From IMG/VR virus record IMGVR_UViG_3300045790_001829, positions 1 through 34,446 of that record: DNA of 34,446 nt; one strand, 5' to 3'. The first letter of the stretch is position 1. Each line of letters opens with the position of its first letter. Shown here piece by piece: positions 7,641 to 13,664 of the stretch. The notes under the pieces are model-generated. The model worked only from the letters and a program-made list of their open reading frames with translations. It had not been told where the DNA came from and made no database searches. The DNA is from a virus. Position numbers and translations under genes: made by a program.

Positions 7641-8107
7641 TATACTAGCGTGCTCATGAATCTTGCAATTAAGATTGCATCTGATATGCCGTGGTCTTTC
7701 TTTCTAGTTAGTTTTATATCAGGATAAAGTTGGTTAACCTTCTGAATAGACGAACCTTTTTCTTTAGGCATGTCTGCAAGTATAGCTTTCTTCCAGGATG
7801 GAGGTCGTATCAAGATGTACGGCAAGCCCATGCCCACGCACAGCCCCCTCAGAAAACCGTAACTAGCCATATATCTGCCACTCGATACGATCCCCTGGTT
7901 CGGCATCGTTTGTGATTTCTCTATACCAACTATAAGGTTGTCATACTTCGGAGAGAACCTAGCAAATATATTATGTAACTCAGGTTCATTAAGCTCCCTT
8001 TTCTTTGCAACCTCAATGATCGGCATATCTTGATAATGAATAACATTTAATTTCTTATCTAATACTGCTAACGCTCCAGAAAATCCTGGATCAATACCCA
8101 AGTACAT
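7640..8107 (-). CDS. RuvC-like Holliday junction resolvase
   Basis: This should be an RNase H-fold nuclease that resolves branched DNA before packaging. Visible residues are D6 in MYLGIDPGFSGA, E63 in VGIEKSQ, and D138/D143 in KKDHGISDAILIARF, together the acidic set of RuvC. I chose the ATG at 8107, giving 155 aa, because the catalytic strand begins directly there and a G-rich site (GGGGGG, 5-6 nt upstream) precedes it. A start at 8194 would add 29 residues inside the upstream gene. The chosen start still overlaps the upstream gene by 17 bp. Resolvases near terminases are common in phages lacking an endonuclease VII. Confidence 0.88.
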   Translation of the reverse strand: MYLGIDPGFSGALAVLDKKLNVIHYQDMPIIEVAKKRELNEPELHNIFARFSPKYDNLIVGIEKSQTMPNQGIVSSGRYMASYGFLRGLCVGMGLPYILIRPPSWKKAILADMPKEKGSSIQKVNQLYPDIKLTRKKDHGISDAILIARFMSTLV

Positions 8108-8678
8108 CCGACACCCCCCATATCCTAGATAGTTCAGCCTGAATTTTCTTTTCTTCTGATTCAGGAAGTTGCCAAGGGGAAACGCTATCATCATTTTTCA
8201 CAACGATCTCATCACCATACCTAGTAATCTCACCTCCCTTATTTAAGAAATCTTCTACCGCACTTTTAAGTTCTAGCCTTTCAGGAGTCTTAGAGTTTAC
8301 AAACGAAGCTTTAGTTACTGTCCTTTCACCAAAAGTTGGAGACCCCCAGCTTGGCATAAACCTAGCTGCAGAACATCGCATCTTTGGATTATTAGCTGTA
8401 GCCTCACGCTTAGCAGCTCTACGTTTATTATTTTCTACTTGCCAGCAATGTGCATTGCAATATTTTTGTCTACTAGTTTTAGGTATAAATGAAGTACAAC
8501 ATGTAGCGCATTTAATTAAATCGTGGACAAGTCTGCTTCTTCTTATTTTTGCTATCTCAATTTTTTGAGAATACGAACATCTGTCACAACAGTAACGTTG
8601 TCGGTGAGCTGGTAATTCTCCTTTGCAGAAAGAACAACGCTTTATACTCTGACGAATTTTATGCGCTAGTGGATTCAT
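8091..8678 (-). CDS. double zinc-finger protein of unknown function
   Basis: This 195-aa protein has two CxxC...CxxxC fingers in its first 80 residues: C15, C18, C30, C34 and C57, C60, C74, C78. The second (CATCCTSF...QKYCNAHC) is very similar in spacing and wording to the finger of the HNH protein two genes on. The rest is basic, then has a small VEDFLNKGGEITRYGDEIVV module of the type seen in short phage regulators, and an acidic tail. It may bind DNA in the packaging complex or regulate late genes; neither is shown. It overlaps its neighbours at both ends (4 and 17 bp), so it is part of the operon. Confidence 0.7.
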   Translation of the reverse strand: MNPLAHKIRQSIKRCSFCKGELPAHRQRYCCDRCSYSQKIEIAKIRRSRLVHDLIKCATCCTSFIPKTSRQKYCNAHCWQVENNKRRAAKREATANNPKMRCSAARFMPSWGSPTFGERTVTKASFVNSKTPERLELKSAVEDFLNKGGEITRYGDEIVVKNDDSVSPWQLPESEEKKIQAELSRIWGVSDVLGY

Positions 8679-8914
8679 TTACCCTCCATCTCAACCATAG
8701 TAAACATAGTGCCTACATTATCTGCCATGTCTAAAAAATATGAATCAGCTTTTAAGTTTTTATTTTCGGCAGTAGCAATAAGATCTGCATATGGGACACC
8801 CGTCTTCCAAGATGTAGCTGCCGAAGCTAACATTAACGCAAGCATAGCTCGTGAATCCATAATCATTTTCTGTTCTTCTTTAATCTGAGCTGGGGTCTGT
8901 TTCTTTCTTGGCAT
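8675..8914 (-). CDS. 79-aa hypothetical protein
   Basis: The protein starts MPRKKQTPAQIKEEQKMIMD, has an alanine/leucine-rich helix (SRAMLALMLASAATSWKTGV) and ends MFTMVEMEGK. It overlaps the TerS-like gene by 35 bp and the zinc-finger gene by 4 bp (ATGA-type junction), which supports translation. No family was recognised. The helix is too charged at its flanks to be called a membrane segment confidently. Confidence 0.6.
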   Translation of the reverse strand: MPRKKQTPAQIKEEQKMIMDSRAMLALMLASAATSWKTGVPYADLIATAENKNLKADSYFLDMADNVGTMFTMVEMEGK

Positions 8915-9497
8915 TTGGTTCCTTTGTGAATACGCCTTCGATTACATCCTCTACTTGAGGATTCATTTGAACATCTAATTGTTTAAGAGCATCCTCAACC
9001 CTGAAGACATTCTCATTCTTCTGCTCGATGTATTTGTACTCATTAGGCATAGCTAATGCGATACGCTCACTCCTAATGATATCCATCACTGTCTTTGCCT
9101 TTGCTGATAGCAACTCCACCTCTGCCTTCTCGTTAGAGAGAAGCACCATCTCTTTCAACTTATTAAGCTCATCTAAATGCTGGTCTGATATAGTTGCTCT
9201 TGAGTCTGCATACTTCTTTATCATCTGGGTATGTACGTTAGCCAGAGCGTCCTCTCTCTTGCAGGCATACTCCCAGTCCCCCGCAGTAACATAGCTCTGC
9301 AATGTGCTTCGCCATATACCGTACTTGTCTACTATCTGCCCTCTAGTGAGAAGACCTGACTCGTAGTCAACCTTAATCGCAGCCCTCATAACAGCTCTGT
9401 GGTGAGCCTTCTCATGCTTTGACCCAGTAGTAACTTTAGTGGTGTTCTTATTGCCCTGCTTCTTTACCTTAACTCTAGTGCCAATTTTACTCTCCAT
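8880..9497 (-). CDS. probable terminase small subunit
   Basis: This 205-aa protein has a basic N-terminus, then a helix-turn-helix (SGLLTRGQIVDKYGIWRSTL, ending SYVTAGDWEYA, about residues 50-80), followed by a long helical middle (ISDQHLDELNKLKEMVLLSN) and an acidic tail. A DNA-binding HTH ending in a 'GDWE'-type motif plus a helical oligomerisation region is the usual plan of phage small terminases, which recognise the packaging site and recruit TerL. It is upstream of TerL in the same operon, though five genes apart. A generic regulator is the alternative. Confidence 0.6.
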   Translation of the reverse strand: MESKIGTRVKVKKQGNKNTTKVTTGSKHEKAHHRAVMRAAIKVDYESGLLTRGQIVDKYGIWRSTLQSYVTAGDWEYACKREDALANVHTQMIKKYADSRATISDQHLDELNKLKEMVLLSNEKAEVELLSAKAKTVMDIIRSERIALAMPNEYKYIEQKNENVFRVEDALKQLDVQMNPQVEDVIEGVFTKEPNAKKETDPSSD

Positions 9498-9888
9498 GGT
9501 TGTATAAGCTTACAAAGTTGCAAAATTTGATGGGGATGTCGTAGAAATCTTCACCAGCAGGATTGCGGGTGTTGGAAATGTTCTTGATGTACTTCTCTTT
9601 TAAGTTAACTCCGTTTACTAAGACTGCCTGACTACAATCATTATTCAATACCCAGAATATTAATCTGTCAGACAACCCCAGCAACGATCTCTTTCTCACA
9701 GGAATATGTACAGTAGGCCAATGCTTATTCCATTTTCCAGACCAACCTGATTTTATTTCAACCTCGTGATGCTCTTCTACGGTAGCCTTGATGTCGGCCT
9801 TGTAATCTTCTGTGTCAGGGTTAAGAGTGAGACCCTTATTCTCTAACCAGCCCCTTACCGCATCTTTAGCTCGTTGATCAAACTCCAT
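9487..9888 (-). CDS. small PD-(D/E)XK nuclease-like protein
   Basis: In this 133-aa protein the segment YKADIKATVEEHHEVEIKSG (about residues 28-47) has an Asp followed after a strand by ExK, the catalytic pattern of PD-(D/E)XK nucleases. A following SLLGLSDRLIFWVLNNDCSQ stretch looks like the next core helix and strand. The protein is near the minimal length for such a fold. It overlaps the TerS-like gene by 11 bp. It could be a real nuclease, for example in DNA processing, or a degenerate fold; the motif was found by eye only. Confidence 0.5.
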   Translation of the reverse strand: MEFDQRAKDAVRGWLENKGLTLNPDTEDYKADIKATVEEHHEVEIKSGWSGKWNKHWPTVHIPVRKRSLLGLSDRLIFWVLNNDCSQAVLVNGVNLKEKYIKNISNTRNPAGEDFYDIPIKFCNFVSLYNHGE

Positions 9889-9908
9889 GTACTGATCACG
9901 AAAAAATA

Positions 9909-10193
9909 CTATAAAAACCCCCTCATTCCCTTCATTAAATCTTCAATAGGTATCTCGCCCATTTCCTGTAGACCATCATCTAACTGCTGCGCTCTGTGAG
10001 TAGGATGGCGCAACTCTTCTTCTTTTTGCTTCTTGAGCTTGTTTAATAAATTAACTTCCTTAGCTTGTACCTTCTGGTTATGCCAGTAGAGTGCATCGCC
10101 TTTTAGTGGGCCACCCTTATCCCAATGAGAAGGTTGTGGTACAAACGCTATCCCTAAACCAAGTATCGTAAATATTAATATTAAATTGTACAT
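9909..10193 (-). CDS. 94-aa membrane-anchored or secreted protein, first gene of the late operon
   Basis: The N-terminus YNLILIFTILGLGIAFVP is a single hydrophobic segment (signal anchor or uncleaved signal). The rest is soluble, with a charged helix (LLNKLKKQKEEELRH) that may form a coiled coil and a GMRGFL end. The ribosome site is AAAGGA, 7 nt before ATG. It is the first gene after the promoter at 10237-10266. Layout (one membrane segment, periplasmic helix) would suit an inner-membrane spanin or an inner-membrane accessory protein; the length is short and no lysis neighbours are visible, so this is tentative. It ends in UAG. Confidence 0.65.
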   Translation of the reverse strand: MYNLILIFTILGLGIAFVPQPSHWDKGGPLKGDALYWHNQKVQAKEVNLLNKLKKQKEEELRHPTHRAQQLDDGLQEMGEIPIEDLMKGMRGFL

Positions 10194-10236
10194 AATGCAA
10201 TCCTTTAAGATTCGTGCTCAGGCTTTGGTTGGGTAT

Positions 10237-10266
10237 AGTATAATTCAAATTGTGAAATAGTGTCAA
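10237..10266 (-). promoter_or_regulatory. sigma70-type promoter of the leftward (late) operon
   Basis: On the minus strand TTGACA (complement of 10261-10266, perfect -35) is followed after 18 nt by TATACT (complement of 10237-10242, 5/6 match). The start of transcription would fall about 35 nt before the first gene at 10193. Use by host RNA polymerase is inferred. Confidence 0.75.
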
Positions 10267-10295
10267 GTATTATTTTATGCGGCCTTGTGTTAGAA

Positions 10296-10387
10296 GGGGT
10301 TGGGGTCAAAAAAGTTGGGGGGGTAGATAAGAGAGTAGGAGTCCCATATATATATTAGTACGGGTGGGTGATCGCCCCTGGGGGGGG
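10296..10387 (+). other. two G-run clusters flanking an AT tract
   Basis: Cluster one (10296-10323) has runs of 4, 4 and 7 G; cluster two (10362-10387) has runs of 3, 3 and 8 G. Between them lies a tract with alternating TATATATATA. Both could form G-quadruplexes with one long (11-nt) loop. The position between divergent promoters suggests control of transcription or a packaging/replication site, without proof. Confidence 0.5.
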
Positions 10388-10475
10388 TCTTGCGTCATGC
10401 CTGTGATTACACAAATCCTTTTTTTAGTATCCTATCAAATCTTTATTTTCCTGCAAAACCCTTCGTCTCGAATTT

Positions 10476-10504
10476 TCTACATTTTCGTAAAGTTCTGCTA
10501 TACT
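10476..10504 (+). promoter_or_regulatory. early promoter with extended -10
   Basis: TCTACA (10476-10481, 4/6 match) and TATACT (10499-10504, 5/6) are spaced 17 nt apart, and TGC directly before the -10 makes an extended -10 box that can compensate for the poor -35. It would start a leader of about 100 nt before the 133-aa gene at 10613. Confidence 0.65.
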
Positions 10505-10544
10505 GGAAACAGATGTCAGGAGATATTCTCCCACGACATCAGGC

Positions 10545-10587
10545 ACATACACGCATTATGCGTGTGTGTTGCAGGGCAACATTGCCC
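10545..10587 (+). promoter_or_regulatory. hairpins in the leader of the first early gene
   Basis: An 11-bp stem (10545-10555 with 10559-10569, core ACACGCA/TGCGTGT, loop TTA) is followed by GGGCAA...TTGCCC at 10574-10587. They lie just upstream of the CACGGAG ribosome site and could protect the mRNA 5' end. Confidence 0.6.
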
Positions 10588-10612
10588 ACGCACACTCGTA
10601 CACGGAGACACG

Positions 10613-11014
10613 ATGAGTGAATTAAACGCAGAAATCCTAAAAACCCTTCTGGCTATTCAGGCCAACCAAGAGCTGTTACTAGCCCAAAGCGGTGACAAGC
10701 ACGAGTTCATCCAGCCAAAGGCTGGGAAGAAGAAGGCGAAGAAGACGGAGCTCCCGAAGTGGGATTTTCTCCGGGCCGGCAAGGGTAAGGCGAAGCCTCA
10801 GGTAAAGGCGAAGCCGAAGGCTAAGAGCCTAGCGAAGCAGTCTTTCGACGGAGCGAAGCTCTTGATGAAATCCTGTGGATACCTGGCCGATTTTCACAAG
10901 GCTTTCAAGGCGTACAAGGAAAAGCATAACCTTGTAGGCACAGTCGAGAAAGAGCGTTACTATGAGGCGTATGTAGCTTGCTACAAAACCATGCCTTTCG
11001 TCGTAACGTCCTAG
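10613..11014 (+). CDS. 133-aa basic early protein, separate transcription unit
   Basis: The ATG at 10613 has CACGGAG upstream. The protein begins MSELNAEILKTLLAIQANQE, has a very basic A/K/P middle (residues about 42-75, with KAKPQVKAKPKAK) and a C-terminal helical region with FDGAKLLMKSCGYLADFHKA and a tyrosine-rich end. The basic linker resembles nucleic-acid-binding tails such as those of HU- or histone-like proteins, but no fold was recognised. About 21 of 25 lysines are AAG, unlike the AAA-rich neighbouring genes, and the gene is GC-richer. With its own extended -10 promoter, leader hairpins and a strong terminator it looks like a highly expressed first-acting gene, possibly for host takeover. 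It ends in UAG. Confidence 0.75.
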   Translation: MSELNAEILKTLLAIQANQELLLAQSGDKHEFIQPKAGKKKAKKTELPKWDFLRAGKGKAKPQVKAKPKAKSLAKQSFDGAKLLMKSCGYLADFHKAFKAYKEKHNLVGTVEKERYYEAYVACYKTMPFVVTS

Positions 11015-11020
11015 TCCCAG

Positions 11021-11053
11021 ACCCCTACTGCTAACGTGGTAGGGGTTTTTTTT
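11021..11053 (+). terminator. intrinsic terminator after the first early gene
   Basis: ACCCCTAC (11021-11028) pairs perfectly with GTAGGGGT (11039-11046) and eight T follow through 11053. It isolates the 133-aa gene from the rest of the early block. Confidence 0.93.
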
Positions 11054-11162
11054 ATGTCTACTGAGCAGTAGCGTAAACAGTTGCTTTACTGTAGGCACGT
11101 TATCCCTTGGCACATCCAGTGTTACAGGGAACAGTCCCCCTAACCCAAAACGAGAGTAGATT

Positions 11163-11291
11163 ATGAAGATAGCACAAGCAATAATCCACATAGCAATGGC
11201 GCTTGCAATAGGTGCAAGTGTTCTGTTGCTGGCAATCAGGATTGGAGAATACATGCAGGTAATAAGCCAGCCTGCATTGGAGGCAATGTGA
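11163..11291 (+). CDS. 42-aa single-pass membrane microprotein
   Basis: The frame encodes MKIAQAIIHIAMALAIGASV followed by LLLAIRIGEYMQ and a short polar tail. The hydrophobic segment spans about residues 6-26, so the product should insert in the inner membrane. The ribosome site is weak (GAGAG). Its ATGTGA end overlaps the GTG start of the next membrane peptide, which argues for real translation of both. Function is unknown. Confidence 0.5.
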   Translation: MKIAQAIIHIAMALAIGASVLLLAIRIGEYMQVISQPALEAM

Positions 11292-11383
11292 TTGATTTCA
11301 CGGAAGCCTGTTGTTTCTGCCTATATGTAGTAGGTGGAAGTTTATTAATCATTAGTCTGCTAGTGATAGCAAGCTTAATCTAA
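11288..11383 (+). CDS. 31-aa membrane microprotein, GTG start
   Basis: The frame starts with GTG overlapping the previous stop (GTGA) and encodes MIDFTEACCFCLYVVGGSLL followed by IISLLVIASLI. It is almost wholly hydrophobic after residue 6 and has three cysteines close together (CCFC). It depends on coupling, as no separate ribosome site is seen. A short membrane peptide in the early block may disturb host membrane functions or exclude other phages; this is speculation. Confidence 0.4.
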   Translation: MIDFTEACCFCLYVVGGSLLIISLLVIASLI

Positions 11384-11397
11384 CCTAAGGAGAATGT

Positions 11398-11640
11398 ATG
11401 ACTATGAACTATAAAGATGGTCAGTATCTATGTACTGAAGCTAAGGAGGAGTATCTATGGAAAGTCACAAGGGAACTTGTGGAAGAAGTTAGATGCGATG
11501 CTTCTTATAGTGAACCTCTTGACCCTGAAGGTAACAAGGTTAAGAAGTTACTTAAGGAACACTTCAAAACTATGACCATCGTTAATGAGGTACTTGATAA
11601 ACTACACCATGAATTCTGGGTGTGTTATGAAGACAAATAA
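11398..11640 (+). CDS. 80-aa hypothetical early protein
   Basis: The ribosome site is strong (AAGGAG, 6 nt before the ATG at 11398). The protein begins MTMNYKDGQYLCTEAKEEYL, is acidic and helical, and ends HHEFWVCYEDK. No family was recognised. It is the last gene before a 405-bp non-coding stretch. Confidence 0.65.
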   Translation: MTMNYKDGQYLCTEAKEEYLWKVTRELVEEVRCDASYSEPLDPEGNKVKKLLKEHFKTMTIVNEVLDKLHHEFWVCYEDK

Positions 11641-12045
11641 CTAAAACTTGGTAAACAACAAGTGAAGCATAGATCTTAGCGTGGAGCTACATCTCCGAAC
11701 ATCGAGGTGTAGTACCATGTCAAACATATCGGGTATAACCCCCTGTTATTACTACAATGCTTGATATGTAAATGTAATTAATTATATTTATTATATATAT
11801 AGCTTTAATAAATAATATATTAATTAATATTACTTAGATACTACCAGTATATGTAGCTGAATAACTCTCCTGCTTAAAACCCTGCTGAATTGGAAGAAGA
11901 TAAGCTCATGTATGTGATCGTACTTGCGTTCGATCTCCCTTCCAATCTAGGGGTGTTTTAAACATCCCATTAGGACATTCAGTCCTACCTGAGTAGCTGT
12001 TCATAGTTGCTCAGCACTAAGTTAACTCCTAAACGGAGAAGTAGT
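11641..12045 (+). other. hairpin-rich, AT-rich non-coding region (405 bp)
   Basis: No gene is supported. A chain of inverted repeats is present: 11687-11695/11704-11712 (9 bp, loop 8), 11724-11730/11763-11769 (7 bp), a 66-bp nearly pure A/T tract (about 11769-11834), 11889-11896/11939-11946 (8 bp, ATTGGAAG/CTTCCAAT) enclosing 11916-11920/11931-11935, then 11950-11957/11961-11968, 11971-11976/11982-11987 (TAGGAC/GTCCTA) and 11991-11997/12006-12012. A structured leader RNA or small RNA, or an origin-type element, would explain this. None of the helices is followed by a T run, so they are not simple terminators. Confidence 0.65.
11761..11788 (+). promoter_or_regulatory. candidate promoter inside the hairpin-rich gap
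   Basis: TTGATA (11761-11766, 5/6) and TATATT (11783-11788, 5/6) are 16 nt apart. Transcription from here would give a leader of roughly 250 nt, containing the hairpins between 11889 and 12012, before the gene at 12046. The AT-rich setting makes chance matches likely. Confidence 0.4.
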
Positions 12046-12303
12046 ATGTCTGCAAACACAATGATCCCCAAGCTTAGCTGGGAAAACTGCAACAGGAACA
12101 GACCAGCATTTCGGCATGCGTTCCAAGACACTGGTGTTGAAGAATTCGTTCCTGATAGGCACGAGTTCATTCTCTCTGTTGGCGAATCAAAACCAACAGG
12201 GCGAATCCGTCTGTGCCCATCCTCTCTCGTAAGGAGAGACATCCTCACTAAGAATGAGGAAACAGTTTGGTCTATACATGGAGAGATTGCTTTTCATGTT
12301 TAG
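12046..12303 (+). CDS. 85-aa hypothetical early protein
   Basis: The ATG at 12046 is chosen for its ACGGAGAAG ribosome site. The sequence runs MSANTMIPKLSWENCNRNRP, with VPDRHEFILSVGESKPTGRI suggesting beta-structure and an IHGEIAFHV end. It has two well-separated cysteines. No family was recognised. Its stop is UAG, followed by a strong hairpin. Confidence 0.6.
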   Translation: MSANTMIPKLSWENCNRNRPAFRHAFQDTGVEEFVPDRHEFILSVGESKPTGRIRLCPSSLVRRDILTKNEETVWSIHGEIAFHV

Positions 12304-12313
12304 CTAAACGTAG

Positions 12314-12338
12314 ACTAGGCCACATATCGTGGTCTAGT
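12314..12338 (+). promoter_or_regulatory. 10-bp intergenic hairpin without T run
   Basis: ACTAGGCCAC (12314-12323) pairs with GTGGTCTAGT (12329-12338) with one G-U pair and a 5-nt loop. It lies between two early genes and ends just before the AAGGAG of the next one. It may be an RNA-processing or stability element or a protein operator. Confidence 0.6.
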
Positions 12339-12358
12339 AACACACAAGGAGAAGTAAA

Positions 12359-12514
12359 ATGAGCAAAAAAGATATAGTCAGGGCCATCCTGAAAGGGATG
12401 GAGAAAGAACAAAAACAGACACTGCTGGACTGCGAACAGTCCTTGCATAGAAGATATAGTGTCTCAGGGCTGGAACATCATTTCAGCCATTACCTAAACC
12501 TAAAGGAGAAGTAA
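12359..12514 (+). CDS. 51-aa hypothetical early protein
   Basis: AAGGAG lies 7 nt before the ATG. The frame encodes MSKKDIVRAILKGMEKEQKQ, then a charged helical stretch and HHFSHYLNLKEK. The stop TAA overlaps the next ATG (TAATG), and the AAAGGAG of the next gene lies in its last codons. It looks like a small helical protein; no function is suggested. Confidence 0.6.
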   Translation: MSKKDIVRAILKGMEKEQKQTLLDCEQSLHRRYSVSGLEHHFSHYLNLKEK

Positions 12515-12855
12515 TGGAAACGATCTTATGCGAATGTGGCTCGGAGCAAACTGAGCCTATGCAGGCAAACCATGACGACTATATTGCATACCGTTGTCAT
12601 TCATGTGGTGATATGTTTCAATTGGTTCCTGATGTACATCAGTACATTACTGCGCCAGTAGAACCAGATAAGATTCTTTTTGATGAGGAGATGAGGCATG
12701 ACACTGGAGGTATTCCACCAGAAGAATACTTCTTGTTAGACTTGGAGCCTCTCAGTGATGGAGATGTAGAAAGCATGGCTCTACGTTGGCTTGAAGCATC
12801 TGAATCAGTAAGTGAAGAACTAGCGCAACAGTTTGATGTAGAAAGGGAATTATGA
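12514..12855 (+). CDS. 113-aa zinc-ribbon protein
   Basis: The N-terminus has CECG (C6, C8) and, after a 20-residue loop, CHSCG (C29, C32), a probable zinc ribbon. The rest is strongly acidic with EEYFLLDLEPLSDGDVESMA. Acidic zinc-ribbon proteins in early phage regions may contact host transcription proteins or mimic DNA, but this is inference. Start is certain from AAAGGAG at 5 nt. The ATGA overlap links it to another zinc-ribbon peptide. Confidence 0.65.
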   Translation: METILCECGSEQTEPMQANHDDYIAYRCHSCGDMFQLVPDVHQYITAPVEPDKILFDEEMRHDTGGIPPEEYFLLDLEPLSDGDVESMALRWLEASESVSEELAQQFDVEREL

Positions 12856-13001
12856 CAAATATAGGTGACGAATGCACCGAGTGTAGGAGGGACACATCAT
12901 TCGGCAGTAGTTTATTTGTAGACCGAATTCCTTCCGGCACAGATGACTTTGAGGGTTATTTATGCCCTGAGTGTCAGCTTGTCGATGTAGAAGAAGAATA
13001 A
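12852..13001 (+). CDS. 49-aa acidic zinc-ribbon peptide
   Basis: The frame overlaps the previous stop (ATGA). It encodes MTNIGDECTECRRDTSFGSS and, after a linker, YLCPECQLVDVEEE: two CxxC knuckles 30 residues apart, a compact zinc ribbon. Few other residues are conserved-looking, but the paired cysteines strongly support coding. Together with the 113-aa neighbour it forms a tandem of zinc-binding early proteins. Confidence 0.6.
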   Translation: MTNIGDECTECRRDTSFGSSLFVDRIPSGTDDFEGYLCPECQLVDVEEE

Positions 13002-13128
13002 AGCTTGCTATTAATCTGATAGTAAGTTAAAATTTACTGCGTGGTTCATAAGGTTGAAGGCCATGCCACTAGTATCAACGGTTTATGGGCCATAGCAGTG
13101 TAACAATATGTCAAAGGAGAATATGGAC

Positions 13129-13443
13129 ATGGATATAAATATGACAGACTTTACTATCTTCAGAGAAGATGGAAGTCTTGATTTGCAAAAGTTGTCTTGG
13201 GGCAGTGATTCAGAAAAAAGTGCGATGTCAGTCTTTCGTTTAATTTCTGCTGTTGAAAAAATTCACAATGATACAGAAAAGATTATTTTTCAACTAGAGA
13301 AAAAATTAACTGAAGAAAAAGATCATGCTAAACGCTATGAAGAACATTGTAGAGACGAAAAAAACTACAGTCATTGGAATGGTCATAATGGTGGAGTCGT
13401 TTATACTCTTGAAAACGTAATAAAACTAATAAAGGAGCAATAA
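13129..13443 (+). CDS. 104-aa acidic coiled-coil early protein
   Basis: Three in-frame ATGs are possible: 13108, 13123 and 13129. AAGGAG lies at 13114-13119, inside the longest version, leaving 3 nt to 13123 and 9 nt to 13129, so I prefer 13129. The sequence has a helical heptad region (IHNDTEKIIFQLEKKLTEEK) and a C-terminal GGVVYTLENVIKLIKEQ. No family was recognised. The 127 bp before it have no gene; they hold a CATAA...TTATG-type hairpin with TTGA/TCAA inside. Confidence 0.6.
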   Translation: MDINMTDFTIFREDGSLDLQKLSWGSDSEKSAMSVFRLISAVEKIHNDTEKIIFQLEKKLTEEKDHAKRYEEHCRDEKNYSHWNGHNGGVVYTLENVIKLIKEQ

Positions 13444-13517
13444 TGGAGATAGTAATACTTCTAGGTGTCATAGTTGTGGTTGTTTTAATCACGATAGACA
13501 TCAAGGATAAGTATTAA
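13443..13517 (+). CDS. 24-aa membrane peptide
   Basis: AAGGAG lies 5 nt before the ATG, which overlaps the preceding TAA. The product MEIVILLGVIVVVVLITIDI plus KDKY is one hydrophobic helix with a charged C-terminal end. The good ribosome site and the tight fit between neighbours support expression. This is the third membrane microprotein of the early block. Confidence 0.5.
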   Translation: MEIVILLGVIVVVVLITIDIKDKY

Positions 13518-13664
13518 ATGAGACATAGCCTTAATGAACAGAGCTTGTACGATATCATGCTTGAACTTATACGGACTACTCTGTATGAAGATAACCCTAA
13601 TGGAGAAGTAAATGAAAACATTGACAACACAAGAATCCCAGATAGCGACGATGATCTGCTCTAA
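13518..13664 (+). CDS. 48-aa acidic peptide overlapping the ATPase gene
   Basis: The ATG follows the preceding stop directly (TAAATG). The frame encodes MRHSLNEQSLYDIMLELIRT and an acidic C-terminus ending DSDDDLL, and overlaps the first 53 bp of the ATPase gene in another frame. It has no ribosome site of its own but fills an otherwise empty gap. The helical N-terminal half looks protein-like; the overlapped part may be incidental. Confidence 0.4.
   Translation: MRHSLNEQSLYDIMLELIRTTLYEDNPNGEVNENIDNTRIPDSDDDLL

Larger units (their letters stand above)
10194..10612. other. divergent intergenic control region (419 bp)
   Basis: No gene is supported here. It separates the leftward late operon from the rightward early operon and contains a minus-strand promoter, two G-run clusters around an AT tract, a plus-strand extended -10 promoter and a hairpin-rich leader, each listed separately. 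An open frame can be drawn across 10364-10612 but it runs through these elements and lacks its own ribosome site. Confidence 0.7.

Noticed and set aside
10364-10612. N-terminal extension of the 133-aa early gene
   Set aside because: The open frame runs across the promoter and hairpin leader. CACGGAG and the protein-like sequence begin only at the ATG at 10613.
11641-12045. CRISPR array or tRNA in the hairpin-rich gap
   Set aside because: The inverted repeats differ from one another, with no repeat-spacer periodicity, and no T-loop (GTTCRAN) and acceptor pairing was found.
11985-12248. Minus-strand 87-codon frame
   Set aside because: It overlaps the better supported 12046-12303 gene and the hairpins, and has no ribosome site.
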